From an uncultured Lentisphaerota bacterium (GTDB lineage: Bacteria; Verrucomicrobiota; Lentisphaeria; Oligosphaerales; CAITYL01): 39,044 nt of DNA. Below, piece by piece: positions 1 to 8,644 of this stretch. Position 1 is the first letter of the stretch; each line of letters begins with the position of its first letter. Location of the stretch: positions 1 through 39,044 of the forward strand of contig CAITYL010000380.1 in NCBI GenBank assembly GCA_903896595.1. The letters run 5' to 3'. The notes beneath the pieces are model-generated. The model saw nothing but the letters and a program-made list of their open reading frames with translations. It was not told the DNA's origin and ran no database searches. A program made the translations under genes and the position numbers.

Positions 1-86
1 CACAGCACCGGCTCTCGCAAAATCGGCAGTCGGGATTCTCAAGGGACGGAGTTCCTTGAGCGGGGCTTGGGGCAGAGCCCCACATG
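1..86. repeat. R1 palindromic repeat, right half only (window edge)
   Basis: This is the right part of the five-hairpin R1 element seen complete at 3392-3619, 5008-5231, 13651-13874 and 14830-15055. It contains the CTCAAGG...CCTTGAG hairpin and the GGGGCAGAGCCCC hairpin. What remains of the central stem (AGCACCGGCTCTCGC) differs from the other copies. The left half lies outside the window. Confidence 0.85.
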
Positions 87-113
87 AATTTCATCAAGTG
101 AAAGGGAAAAATC

Positions 114-605
114 ATGGCACGCACGGATGCACAGTGGACATTGGATTTTGAGATCAAGGACGGGGCGCGGGTGGAGGCGTTGGCGAAAGCCGGCGCCATT
201 CTCAAGGGCTGGGGGCTGACCATGCCGGCCGGGGAGCCGCTGACCCCGCACTTCGGGTTGCACGATTTTTACCGGATCGGCGAGATCGAGTACTGGATCG
301 TCAACGACCTTGACAACCAGTACTGCGGCAAGTTCCTCTTCCTGTTTGACAACCAGCGCTGCCCGCTGCACCACCACATCGTCAAGGACGAGACCTTTTT
401 CATCGTCCGCGGCCGGGTGGTTATGACCGCCGGCGAGAAGACCTTTGAAATGAAGGAAGGCGAGGTCTTCAAAATGCCGCCCAACACCGACCACACCTTT
501 CTCGCCGCCGGCGGCCCGGCGCTGGTCTTGGAAGTCTCCCTGCCCTCGGTCCAGTTCGACAACGTGTTCGCCGACCAACGGATCGGCAATGACGGCGTGA
601 TCTGA
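114..605 (+). CDS. cupin-domain protein (sugar isomerase-like cupin)
   Basis: This 163-residue protein is a single cupin domain. Cupin motif 1 is visible around residues 83-100 as PLHHHIVKDETFFIVRGR, giving the metal-binding His, His and Glu. Motif 2 follows as the PPNTDHTF segment near residue 125. The layout resembles D-lyxose isomerase-like or general sugar-binding cupins, but the substrate cannot be read from the sequence. The start is supported by an AAAGGG ribosome binding site about 7 bases upstream. It is the first of three same-strand genes with short gaps, followed by a UroD-family protein and a glycosidase-like protein, so a role in sugar catabolism is inferred. Confidence 0.8.
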   Translation: MARTDAQWTLDFEIKDGARVEALAKAGAILKGWGLTMPAGEPLTPHFGLHDFYRIGEIEYWIVNDLDNQYCGKFLFLFDNQRCPLHHHIVKDETFFIVRGRVVMTAGEKTFEMKEGEVFKMPPNTDHTFLAAGGPALVLEVSLPSVQFDNVFADQRIGNDGVI

Positions 606-607
606 TG

Positions 608-639
608 AAAGCACCGCCTGAAGGCGGAACTCCGAACTC
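608..639. repeat. short hairpin repeat after stop codon, copy 1
   Basis: The repeat starts 2 bases after the cupin stop codon. It carries the small hairpin CCGCC-TGAA-GGCGG followed by AACTCCGAACTC. An almost identical copy lies at 1774-1806, directly at the stop of the next gene. It may act as a 3'-end or processing hairpin within the operon. Confidence 0.8.
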
Positions 640-668
640 AACCGCTTAACCGCTCAAGCCCCCTCGCC

Positions 669-1775
669 ATGTCCACAACCTACCGCTCAACGCTGCTCGA
701 ACTGCTACGTACCCGGCAACGCGCCGCGCAGCCGGTGTTTACCGCGGATATCAGCTACTGGATTTCCGGCCGGCAGGAAGCGGGAACCGCCGACCCGGCC
801 TGGGCTTCGGAGCCCGGCTATCTCAAGCTGCACCGGGATCTGAAGGTCATGCCCTACTATTTTTATGCCGATTTTTGGGCAGGAACGCCGGTCTACGACG
901 CGACCGTCCGCGTCGAGGTGGAACAGAAGGGGCATGCCTCGGCACAAAGCTGGCACACGCCGGCGGGCGATCTCCGCATGGAACAGGAATACCTTCCGGC
1001 CAGTTGCAGCACCGCCTGCACCCGTTACCCGGTGCAGACCGCCGCCGACCTGCGAGTGTTCCGTTACCTCATTGAGCACCGCCGGCTGGAACTTGCCCCG
1101 GCCGTCCATCATTATGCGGCCCGTACGGCGGCCTGGGCCGAGTTTGACGGCCTGCCCAGCCTCGCTTTGCCGCGGAGCCCCCTGCCCGCCTTCTGCTACG
1201 AATGGGCCGGCGTCGAGCAGGCCGTCTACCTGCTCATGGATCATGAGGATGAACTCCGGGAGATCTTCGCCCTCATGGAGGCGCAGGAACAGCCCGTGGT
1301 CGCCGGCCTGGCCACCCTGAAGCCGCCGTTGGTGCATTTTCCGGACAACCTCTCCAGCGAAACCCTGACCGGGCTCTATGACAACTGGCTGCGGCCCACG
1401 CACCAGCGACGGCTGGCCGCCCTGCACGCCGCCGGGGTGGCCGCCGCGGTGCATCTCGACGGCACGGTCGCCGGCCTGTTGCCCAAACTGGCCGCGGCGG
1501 GGTTTGACGCCGTCGAAGCCCTGACCCCGCAACCGGTCGGCGATGTGACGGTGGCGGACATGCGCCGGCTGGCCAACCGCAACGATCTCATCCTGTGGGG
1601 CGGCCTGCCCGGCGCGATGTTCGCACCGCCATTCACCTGGCCCGACATGCAACGGCATTTGGAACAGCTGCTGACCGCGTGGGACGGCATCCCCTTCATC
1701 ATCGGCGTCGCCGACCAGGTGCCCCCGGACGGCGACATCAGCTTCTGCCGCCGCATTGCGGACATGCTAACGTAA
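669..1775 (+). CDS. uroporphyrinogen decarboxylase (UroD)-family protein
   Basis: This 368-residue protein has the length and C-terminal pattern of the UroD/MtaA/CmuA fold, a TIM barrel used for haem decarboxylation or for cobalamin- and zinc-dependent methyl transfer. The segment AAVHLDGTVAGLLPKLAAAG followed by AVEALTP near residues 258-285 matches the family's conserved strand-helix region. Methyltransferase members usually have His-x-Cys-Gly there; here the sequence is HLDG, so the zinc-binding cysteine is replaced by Asp. It is therefore probably neither a canonical HemE nor a canonical MtaA. The gene lies between a cupin and a glycosidase-like gene, which suggests carbohydrate or methyl-compound metabolism. 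No clear Shine-Dalgarno sequence precedes the ATG. Confidence 0.75.
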   Translation: MSTTYRSTLLELLRTRQRAAQPVFTADISYWISGRQEAGTADPAWASEPGYLKLHRDLKVMPYYFYADFWAGTPVYDATVRVEVEQKGHASAQSWHTPAGDLRMEQEYLPASCSTACTRYPVQTAADLRVFRYLIEHRRLELAPAVHHYAARTAAWAEFDGLPSLALPRSPLPAFCYEWAGVEQAVYLLMDHEDELREIFALMEAQEQPVVAGLATLKPPLVHFPDNLSSETLTGLYDNWLRPTHQRRLAALHAAGVAAAVHLDGTVAGLLPKLAAAGFDAVEALTPQPVGDVTVADMRRLANRNDLILWGGLPGAMFAPPFTWPDMQRHLEQLLTAWDGIPFIIGVADQVPPDGDISFCRRIADMLT

Positions 1776-1806
1776 AGGCACCGCCTGAAGGCGGAACTCC
1801 GAACTC
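1774..1806. repeat. short hairpin repeat after stop codon, copy 2
   Basis: Same element as 608-639, with hairpin CCGCC-TGAA-GGCGG and tail AACTCCGAACTC. It begins inside the UroD-family stop codon. Having two copies at successive gene ends in one operon suggests a placed element rather than chance. Confidence 0.8.
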
Positions 1807-1812
1807 GACCGG

Positions 1813-1890
1813 CCCAACCCCTCACCCCCCCAACCCCTCAACCCCTCCACCCCTCAACCCCTCAACCCCTCAACCACCCAACCCACCGGA
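1813..1890. repeat. C-rich tandem word repeat
   Basis: Roughly 78 bases of degenerate tandem words of the form AACCCCTC and CACCCCTC separate the UroD-family gene from the next start codon. The composition is almost free of G. No ribosome binding site is visible in it. Confidence 0.8.
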
Positions 1891-1897
1891 CCCTCCC

Positions 1898-3382
1898 ATG
1901 CCCACCCCACCCACTTTCGGCCAGCACCGCATCTACTACAACAACTTCGCCTCGCACCTGCTCAATGCTTACAACCCGAACATGTTCTATCCGGAACTGC
2001 CGCACCGCTGGTCCGACGCCGACTGGTGCCGCTGCCTCGACATGCTTGCCGAGTTTGGGTTCACCTCGTTCCAGTACTGGCTGGAGCCGCGGCTGTTCTG
2101 CCGCGAAGCATTGAGTTCGGCCGTCGGCCACGAGTTCACCCGGCAGCTCGGGGTCATCACCGAGCACGCCCACCGCCGCGGTCTGTTGGTTCACTGCATT
2201 TGCGGCCTGGCCACGACTGGCGGCAACTGGCACACTCTCTGCCCCAATGTTCCGGCAGAATGGGACGAAATCTGCTTTCTGTGGGATGCCTGGTCCAAAC
2301 GGTTCGCAGACCAGGACGTCTTCGGCATCTTCCCCGGCGACCCCGGCGCCTGCTCGCGCCACGGCTGCACCGCCCTCACCTACATCGACAAGTCGATCGA
2401 GATCGCCCATTTGATCCGGCGCAACAGCCCGCACGCCACCATCGAGTTCAACACTTGGGGGCCGCCGTTCTTCGGCTGGGGCAACGTCAAAGGCCCCGAA
2501 GGCTGGCAGGGCGAGTTCGTCGCCCATTACCAGCATACCGCCTGGGATTTCGACCGCCGCCGCGCCGAAGAATCCATGCGCCATTTGGTCAAACGGCTGC
2601 CCGATTTTCCGCCGGGCACCATCATTTCCCAAAACATGGGATTTAACAGCGACTGCAACCCCGTTGGCGACCAGGACGCCCGGCCGTGGGTGCGCGAGAT
2701 CGCCAAGACCAACCCGGTCTACACCTGGGATTTCAGCCTCACGGAGGGCGAAAACAACGTCGTGCCGCACTGGCGCTTCGACCGGCTGTTCCAGCGCCGG
2801 CGCGAGGAGCGCGAGGTCGGCGCCTATTCGGGCGGCATCTGCTTCACCATGACCCCGCTCCTGAATCCGCTGTCACTGTATCTGTCCGCGCAGTCATTCC
2901 TGCGCCCGGATGCGCAGCCGGAAACGGTGGCGGCGGAGTTCTGCGTGCGCCTCTACGGCCCGGAAGGCACCAGGCTGGTGCCGTACCTGAAGCTGTTTGA
3001 GGTGGTCAAGGACTGGGGCAATTATATCGACATCCTGCTGTCGCGCGACGATTACCATCTGCGGCTGCAGGAGCTGGTCAAGCTCCTGCATGAGCTGCGG
3101 CCGGCGCTGCGCGAGGACGCCGTGCTGCACCCGTGTCCGACGAACTGGCATGCGGAACTGCTGTTCTTTGCGGAGTTCTGCCGCGACCTCTCCGGACCCG
3201 CGCCCGATTACCCGGCCCTGCGCCAAAGCTACTGGAACCGGGTCTACGCCATCTACGACCGGCTTCCGGTCCACGTGGATCCGCGCCCGCACCAGGCCAC
3301 CGACAACCTGATCGCCGCCTTTAAACCCGAAAACTGGCGCGGCCAACCCCAACACGCCATTCCCGGCAAATGGACGACATAG
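1898..3382 (+). CDS. TIM-barrel glycoside hydrolase-like protein
   Basis: The protein has 494 residues from the chosen ATG. The frame is open further upstream to 1595, but that part overlaps the UroD gene and the C-rich repeat and has no protein-like character, so it was left out. The product is rich in aromatic residues with barrel-like segments (for example FGFTSFQYWLEPRLFCR and IEFNTWGPPFFGWGN), as in clan A glycosidases and DUF-type glycan hydrolases of Planctomycetes and Lentisphaerae. No signal peptide is seen, so it is probably cytoplasmic. I do not recognise the exact family, and catalytic residues cannot be assigned. The operon position with cupin and UroD proteins supports a role in breakdown of an imported glycan or glycoside. 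Confidence 0.65.
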   Translation: MPTPPTFGQHRIYYNNFASHLLNAYNPNMFYPELPHRWSDADWCRCLDMLAEFGFTSFQYWLEPRLFCREALSSAVGHEFTRQLGVITEHAHRRGLLVHCICGLATTGGNWHTLCPNVPAEWDEICFLWDAWSKRFADQDVFGIFPGDPGACSRHGCTALTYIDKSIEIAHLIRRNSPHATIEFNTWGPPFFGWGNVKGPEGWQGEFVAHYQHTAWDFDRRRAEESMRHLVKRLPDFPPGTIISQNMGFNSDCNPVGDQDARPWVREIAKTNPVYTWDFSLTEGENNVVPHWRFDRLFQRRREEREVGAYSGGICFTMTPLLNPLSLYLSAQSFLRPDAQPETVAAEFCVRLYGPEGTRLVPYLKLFEVVKDWGNYIDILLSRDDYHLRLQELVKLLHELRPALREDAVLHPCPTNWHAELLFFAEFCRDLSGPAPDYPALRQSYWNRVYAIYDRLPVHVDPRPHQATDNLIAAFKPENWRGQPQHAIPGKWTT

Positions 3383-3391
3383 CTTTAATGA

Positions 3392-3619
3392 CATGATGTG
3401 GGGCGCTGCCCCAGGCCCCGCTCAAGGAACGCCGTCCCTTGAGAATCCCGACAGCCTGGTTTCACGAAGGGCGGTACTGGGCGCCGCAGAAGGTCGCAAC
3501 GTATGATCTTTGTCGCAGGCGGCGGCGCACAGCACCGCCCTTCGTGAAACGGAATGTCTCGGGGATTCCAAAGGGACAGGTCCCTTTGGCAGGGGTTCGG
3601 GGGCGGCGCCCCCGCATGG
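3392..3619. repeat. R1 five-hairpin repeat, copy A (inverted)
   Basis: Five hairpins lie in order: GGGGC-GCT-GCCCC (3399-3411), CTCAAGG...CCTTGAG (3421-3442), a central stem (3460-3478 with 3531-3549), CCAAAGGGAC-AG-GTCCCTTTGG (3568-3589) and GGGGGC-GGC-GCCCCC (3599-3613). The order is the reverse of copies B, C and D, so A and B form an inverted pair around the SGNH hydrolase gene. Its central stem matches copy B in type. Confidence 0.92.
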
Positions 3620-3646
3620 TTTTCTGGACGTTATATATTGCACCTC

Positions 3647-5002
3647 ATGCAAACTTCACATTTCTCTTTCAGTTTGGTTTCGGCGTTGTGCACGTTTGGG
3701 TTTGCGGCGACGGCGGCGGGGGGGCCGGCGCCGTTCCCGCCCGACCGCAAGGCCGTTGAATGCACGCCGCGGGCGGGATTGCCGAACGTGCTGGCCAAGC
3801 TTGAGCACGGCGGCGAGGTCCGGGTGGCCTATCTGGGCGGCAGCATCACCGACCAGGCCGGCTGGCGCGTCAAGAGCCGGGCCTGGCTCCAGCAGCTCTA
3901 CCCCAAGGCCAAGGTGGAGGAGATTCACGCGGCGATCGGCGGCACCAATGCCAGCCTCGGCGTATTGCGCATTGACCACGACGTTTTCGCGCAACGGCCC
4001 GACCTGCTGTTCGTCGAGTTCGCCGTCAACGATTCCGGCACGGATCCCCAGGAAATTGCCATGGCCATGGAAGGCATTGTCCGCAAGACCTGGAAGGCGT
4101 TCCCGGAATGCGACATCTGCTTTGTCTACACCTTCACGGACGAGGCCGCGATGATCAACGATCTGCGGGCCGGCAAGTTCAACCGCTCCGCCGCCGTCAT
4201 GGAAGTCGTCGCCGATCATTACGGCATTCCCAGCATTCATTTGGGGCTGGAAGCGGTCCGGCTCGAGCAGGCCGGCAAGCTGATGATGAAGGCGCCGGAA
4301 GCCAAGGTCACCAAAGTTTCCGGCGACAGCCTCAACCAGAGTTCGCGGGCAACGGTCGGCGCCGACGGCAAGATCCCCTTCTCCAATGACGGCGTGCATC
4401 CCTATCTTGACACCGGCCACCAACTGTATCAGGAGGCGATCGAGCGGGCCTTCCCGGCCATCAAAACCGCTTCACACCGGCCGGCGCCGCACCGGCAACT
4501 GCCCGCGCCGCTGACCCCCAACCGTTACGAAGCCTCAAACATGCTGACCGCCGATCACGCCACCCTGAGCGGCCCGTGGAGCAAACTGCCGGCGGACCAG
4601 GACACTCCCGCCCAGTGGTTCAAGGCCCGCGTGGATGCCATGTGGAAGGCCGCACCCGGCGCCCGGCTCACCTTCAAGTTCAAAGGCACCGGCGCCATTT
4701 TCTATGACTTGGTCGGCCCGGACGGCGCCAAGCTCGCCGTCACCGTTGACGGCAAAACCACCGACTCTGTCCGCATGGACGGCTACTGCACCTATCAGCG
4801 GCTGGCCACCCTCACGGCCGTAGCCGGCCTGGATCCGCAACAAGTGCATGAGGTGACCGTCACCGTGCTGCCGGAAATCCCCGACCGCCGCGCCATCCTC
4901 TTCCCCGACAACCGCCAGGACCTGACCGACCACCCGGATAAATACGCCGGCAGCCACTGGTACCTCGGCGCCATCTTCATCCTCGGAACCCTGGTAAACT
5001 GA
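3647..5002 (+). CDS. secreted SGNH/GDSL-family hydrolase
   Basis: This 451-residue protein starts at an ATG followed by a signal peptide (about residues 1-25, a hydrophobic run ending in AATAAG), so it is exported. The SGNH hydrolase blocks are visible: YLGGSIT with the nucleophile Ser66, IGGTNAS, FAVND with Asn128, and NDGVHP with the catalytic His near residue 251. Such enzymes are esterases, often deacetylating plant or algal polysaccharides. After about residue 290 there is a second beta-rich region (for example FKFKGTGAIFYDLVGPDG) that may be an accessory binding domain. The gene sits alone between inverted R1 repeats A and B. No ribosome binding site is evident. The upstream open frame to 3554 lies in the repeat and was excluded. 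Confidence 0.85.
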   Translation: MQTSHFSFSLVSALCTFGFAATAAGGPAPFPPDRKAVECTPRAGLPNVLAKLEHGGEVRVAYLGGSITDQAGWRVKSRAWLQQLYPKAKVEEIHAAIGGTNASLGVLRIDHDVFAQRPDLLFVEFAVNDSGTDPQEIAMAMEGIVRKTWKAFPECDICFVYTFTDEAAMINDLRAGKFNRSAAVMEVVADHYGIPSIHLGLEAVRLEQAGKLMMKAPEAKVTKVSGDSLNQSSRATVGADGKIPFSNDGVHPYLDTGHQLYQEAIERAFPAIKTASHRPAPHRQLPAPLTPNRYEASNMLTADHATLSGPWSKLPADQDTPAQWFKARVDAMWKAAPGARLTFKFKGTGAIFYDLVGPDGAKLAVTVDGKTTDSVRMDGYCTYQRLATLTAVAGLDPQQVHEVTVTVLPEIPDRRAILFPDNRQDLTDHPDKYAGSHWYLGAIFILGTLVN

Positions 5003-5007
5003 ACAGC

Positions 5008-5231
5008 CATGCGGGGGCGCCGCCCCCGAGCCCCTGCCAAAGGGACCCGTCCCTTTGGAATCCCCGAAACATTCCGTTTCACGAAGGGCGGTGCTGTGCG
5101 CCGCCGCCTGCGACAAAGATCATGCGTTGCGACCTTCAGCGGCGCTCAGTACCGCCCTTCGTGAAACCCGGATATCGGGATTCTCAAGGGACGGAGTTCC
5201 TTGAGCGGGGCTTGGGGCAGAGCCCCACATG
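5008..5231. repeat. R1 five-hairpin repeat, copy B
   Basis: This copy is in the opposite orientation to copy A. Hairpins: GGGGGC-GCC-GCCCCC (5013-5027), CCAAAGGGAC-CC-GTCCCTTTGG (5037-5058), central stem (5077-5095 with 5148-5166), CTCAAGG...CCTTGAG (5183-5205), GGGGC-AGA-GCCCC (5214-5226). It begins 5 bases after the SGNH hydrolase stop and ends 27 bases before the DeoR start, so it fills the intergenic space. Confidence 0.92.
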
Positions 5232-5258
5232 GTTTTCAGAAATTGTAAGGAACACCAC

Positions 5259-6032
5259 ATGACGGGCAGTGGCAAGACGGGGCGACGACAGGAGAGCATT
5301 TTGGCGCGACTGCGGGCCACCCAGCGCGAGTGGCGGGTGGAGGAACTGGCGGCGGCGTTAAAGGTCAACGAACTGACCATTCGCCGGGATTTGACCGCCT
5401 TGGCGGACCAGGGCGCCATCCTGCGCACCCACGGCGGCTGCCTGGCCGCGGCCCGGGCCACCCAGGAAAGTGAATACCACGAACGGGTGGCGCACAATTT
5501 CGAGTTGAAGCGCGCCATCGGCCGGGTCGCCGCGGCGGGAGTGAAACCCAAGTCCACGATCCTGCTCAACGACGGCTCCACCACGTTCCACCTGGCCGCG
5601 CCGCTGGGGGGATGCACGCCGCTCACCGTCTACACCAATTCGATCGCCATGATCGCCGAGCTCAGCCGGTTTCCCGGCCTGGAGCTGTACGTGCTGGGCG
5701 GCCGTTACCACGCGCAACTGCACTACCTGGGCGGCACCCTGACCGAGCGCGTGCTGGAGTTTTTGGAGTTCGACACCGTTTTCTTGGGCGCCGACGCCGT
5801 CGGCCGGGACGGCCAGTGCCAGGTCTTCAATGCCGAGGAGGCGCGCACCGCCCAGATCATGCTGCGCCGAGGCCGGCGCAAGATCCTGCTGGCCGATCAC
5901 ACCAAAACCACCGTGGCCGGCAATGTCGCCTATGCCACCCTGGCCGACTTCGACCTGTGGGTGACCACCCGCGGCATCGCCCCCGCTTTGCTGCGCCACT
6001 TCCGCACCCTGACCGCCGTCCGCGAAGCGTGA
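5259..6032 (+). CDS. DeoR-family transcriptional regulator
   Basis: This 257-residue protein has an N-terminal DeoR helix-turn-helix (about residues 25-55, including VNELTIRRDLTALADQGAI and the THGG that follows). The C-terminal DeoR sensor domain is isomerase-like and contains LLNDGSTTFHLA, a VYTNS segment and FLGADAVG. Members usually repress sugar or nucleoside catabolic genes and respond to a phosphorylated sugar. The chosen ATG has an AAGGA ribosome binding site 7 bases upstream; an in-frame ATG at 5229 lies at the edge of repeat B and was rejected. Its target is not obvious; the neighbouring SGNH hydrolase and mannose-6-phosphate isomerase are candidates. Confidence 0.92.
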   Translation: MTGSGKTGRRQESILARLRATQREWRVEELAAALKVNELTIRRDLTALADQGAILRTHGGCLAAARATQESEYHERVAHNFELKRAIGRVAAAGVKPKSTILLNDGSTTFHLAAPLGGCTPLTVYTNSIAMIAELSRFPGLELYVLGGRYHAQLHYLGGTLTERVLEFLEFDTVFLGADAVGRDGQCQVFNAEEARTAQIMLRRGRRKILLADHTKTTVAGNVAYATLADFDLWVTTRGIAPALLRHFRTLTAVREA

Positions 6033-6056
6033 CCGAAACGCCAACGGTCCACCCGG

Positions 6057-6074
6057 GGACGGGCGGCTCCCGGT
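6057..6074. repeat. short dispersed word shared with 30949-30966
   Basis: The 18 bases GGACGGGCGGCTCCCGGT are identical to the right arm end of the inverted repeat at 30825-30966. The copy lies between the convergent deoR-type gene and ftsK. Confidence 0.7.
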
Positions 6075-6098
6075 GATGAGACACCGGCCGGCCAGCGG

Positions 6099-8513
6099 TT
6101 ACTTCTTCCGGGGGGCGGCGTCGGGGGCCGCGGCGTCCTCGTCCGGGGCGAAATCGGCGGCGGAGGGCAGGACGTCGCTGCCGTCATCGGGCTCGTCGGG
6201 CAGGCCGTCGTCGAAGTCGGCGCCGGCACGGTCGCCGGCGTCGATGAGGATTTCGCGCTGGGCGCTACCGACCTGGGGGCCGACCACGCCGCGCTGTTCG
6301 AGGATTTCCATGATCCGGGCGGCATTGTTGTAGCCAATGCGCAGGCAGCGCTGGACGTAACTGGTGGTGGGGCGGCGGTCGCGCAGGATGATCTCGATGG
6401 CCTGCTGGACCAGGGCCTCGTCCTCGGCGGACACCTCGCCGCCCTCGCCCCCGGTGCCGCCTTCGCCGGCGATGACAATCTTGAAGACATCAGGATCAAA
6501 CTGTTGCGGCGCCTGCGCGGCGCAATGGGCGACGACGCGGTCGATTTCCTCGTCGGCGACAAAGGCGCTTTGAAGGCGCTCCAGCTTGGAGGCGCCCGGG
6601 GGCTTGAACAGCATGTCGCCACGGCCGAGCAGACTTTCAGCGCCCTTGCCGTCCAGGATGGTGCGCGAATCGATCTGGGAGGTCACTTGAAAGGCAATGC
6701 GGCACGGGAAGTTGGCCTTGATGACGCCGGTGATGACATTGACGCTGGGGCGCTGAGTGGCGACAATGGCATGAATGCCGACGGCGCGGGCGAGCTGGGC
6801 GATGCGGGCCAGGCCGGTTTCCACATCGGCTTTGGCGGTCATCATGATGTCGGCCAACTCGTCAATGACGATGACAATGAAGGGCAGACGGGCGGGAATC
6901 ACCTGTTCGTCATCGTCCAGCACGGGCACCTCGTCGGGCGGCCGGGCATTGAAGCCTTCCAGGTTGCGCACGCCGACCTTGGCCAGGACCCGGTAGCGGC
7001 GTTCCATCTCCTTGAGCGCCCAGCGCAGGACCAGCGGCACTTTCTTGGTGTCGGTGATGTAGGGGGTGACCAGGTGCGGCAGGGTCGCATAAGCCCGGAA
7101 CTCGACCACCTTCGGATCGATCAGGATCAGCCGCAATTCCTCGGGGGTAAAACGATAGAGCATGGACATGATGAGGGCGTTGATGCAGACCGACTTGCCG
7201 CTGCCGGTGGCGCCGGCAATCAGCAGGTGCGGCGCCTTGGTGAGGTCGGGAATGACCACGTCGCCGCGAATATTGCGGCCGAGCAGGAGGGGGACCAGGG
7301 TGGACGACGCCTTCCAGGCCGGGCTTTTCATCAGGCCGCCCAGGCTGACCGACGCCGCCTTGGCGTTGGGCACCTCGATGCCGACGGCGGTCTTGCCGGG
7401 AATGGGGGCGAGAATGCGCAGGCTGGTGGCCTGCAAGTCCATGGCGATGTTGTTGCTGAGCTGGCTGATCCGCTCGACCTTGACGCCGGGCGCGGTCAGC
7501 ACTTCAAAGAGGGTGACGCGCGGGCCGCAGGTGGCATCGCCGACCTTGGCGTCGATGTCGAAACTGTCGAGGGTGCGCTGGAGGGCGGCCTTTTTGGTTT
7601 CCACCTCGTCGGCTTCGACGGCGGTTTCGCGGTCGTTGGAGGCGTTGAGCAAGTCCAGCGTGGGCAGGACATAAGGCCGGCCAGTGGTTGAGGAGGCCGG
7701 CTTTGCCGCCACCGGCGCCTTGACCGCCGGTCTGGCGGCCTCCGCCACCGGCAGGGGTTCGGAAGGCTCCTTGTCCCGAGCCGGTGGCTTGGGTTTGGCT
7801 GGCGGTCGGCCGGTGACCAGGCGCATGCCCGGAATTTCGGCGGCCTCGGCCTCGGCGGGCCCCGGCCCGCCCGGCGTCCCGGCGGCCGGACGCCGCCACC
7901 ACCGCCGCGGGTCAAGGAGACGAAACACGCCCGCCCAATCATGAAAAAGGATCAGGCCGAGGCCAGCCGCGATCAGGGCCATGGCGACAACCAGATTGCC
8001 GTTGGCATTGAGCACGGCTTGCAACCACCCGCCGTCGGGACCGCACAACCGCTGGCCGATCACCCCGCCATAGGTCATCCGAATATTGAAGTGATCTTCG
8101 AGATCGCCCACCACCACGGCGAGATCGGGCCAACTGGCAAAAAGCATGCAAGTGCCCAAAGCCGTAAAGAGAAGCGCGCCCCAATAGAGGCCGGCGGCCG
8201 GACGCAGGCGCCCATCACCCAACACCCGGCGCAGGGACATGAGCATGAGCAGGCCACAGCCCGTGAAAGCGCCAAAACCGGCCAGCAACAACAGACAGCG
8301 CGAGACCCGTGCGCCGGCAAAACCGAGCCAGTTGTAAACGACCCCGGTCTCACCAGCGCCACCGGCCAGCAGGGCGGTGTCGCGGTCGTCATAGGACAAC
8401 AGGCACAACAACGCCAAACTGCTGGCGGCAAGGATCAACAGCCAAAAAAAGCGGCCGGACCGGGCCGGTTCGACGGCGGCTTCCTGAGACTGACCAGAGA
8501 GTGAACCATGCAT
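6099..8513 (-). CDS. ftsK: DNA translocase FtsK/SpoIIIE
   Basis: This 804-residue ATP-driven DNA pump acts at the division septum and helps resolve and segregate chromosome ends. Four membrane segments are visible near residues 22-40, 68-90, 106-126 and 170-190. A Pro/Ala-rich linker follows, then the FtsK motor with Walker A GATGSGKS (about residue 433) and Walker B IVIVIDELAD (about 545). The C-terminal winged-helix gamma domain includes YVQRCLRIGYNNAARIMEIL (about 715-735), which reads polar KOPS-type sequences. An acidic tail ends the protein. The start was placed at MHGS because the longer frame to 8807 overlaps the divergent isomerase gene. No ribosome binding site is obvious. Confidence 0.95.
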   Translation of the reverse strand: MHGSLSGQSQEAAVEPARSGRFFWLLILAASSLALLCLLSYDDRDTALLAGGAGETGVVYNWLGFAGARVSRCLLLLAGFGAFTGCGLLMLMSLRRVLGDGRLRPAAGLYWGALLFTALGTCMLFASWPDLAVVVGDLEDHFNIRMTYGGVIGQRLCGPDGGWLQAVLNANGNLVVAMALIAAGLGLILFHDWAGVFRLLDPRRWWRRPAAGTPGGPGPAEAEAAEIPGMRLVTGRPPAKPKPPARDKEPSEPLPVAEAARPAVKAPVAAKPASSTTGRPYVLPTLDLLNASNDRETAVEADEVETKKAALQRTLDSFDIDAKVGDATCGPRVTLFEVLTAPGVKVERISQLSNNIAMDLQATSLRILAPIPGKTAVGIEVPNAKAASVSLGGLMKSPAWKASSTLVPLLLGRNIRGDVVIPDLTKAPHLLIAGATGSGKSVCINALIMSMLYRFTPEELRLILIDPKVVEFRAYATLPHLVTPYITDTKKVPLVLRWALKEMERRYRVLAKVGVRNLEGFNARPPDEVPVLDDDEQVIPARLPFIVIVIDELADIMMTAKADVETGLARIAQLARAVGIHAIVATQRPSVNVITGVIKANFPCRIAFQVTSQIDSRTILDGKGAESLLGRGDMLFKPPGASKLERLQSAFVADEEIDRVVAHCAAQAPQQFDPDVFKIVIAGEGGTGGEGGEVSAEDEALVQQAIEIILRDRRPTTSYVQRCLRIGYNNAARIMEILEQRGVVGPQVGSAQREILIDAGDRAGADFDDGLPDEPDDGSDVLPSAADFAPDEDAAAPDAAPRKK

Positions 8514-8644
8514 GGGTATTAATACAACCCGCGCCGGGCTGGCGGCGCGTTGAGGACAACCTATTGCCCGAGGAGCAAAATGCAACGCCATTCGCATTTC
8601 GGCAAACCGGTGATATTTTCGAGCACAGACTGAACTTCTCTGCA

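Noticed and set aside
1595-1897. Upstream extension of the TIM-barrel gene
   Set aside because: It overlaps the UroD-family gene and translates the C-rich repeat into Pro/Ser/Thr low-complexity sequence; the ATG at 1898 starts the protein-like part.
3422-3652. Open frames inside R1 repeats (here and at 4535-5116 and 14649-14969) giving similar peptides such as LRETECLGDSKGTGPFGR
   Set aside because: They are translations of the structured repeat, differ in orientation between copies and continue into unrelated sequence. Similarity among them comes from the DNA repeat, not a conserved protein.
6504-7691. A 395-residue plus-strand open frame opposite ftsK
   Set aside because: Its composition is that of an antisense frame, and ftsK is clear on the other strand.
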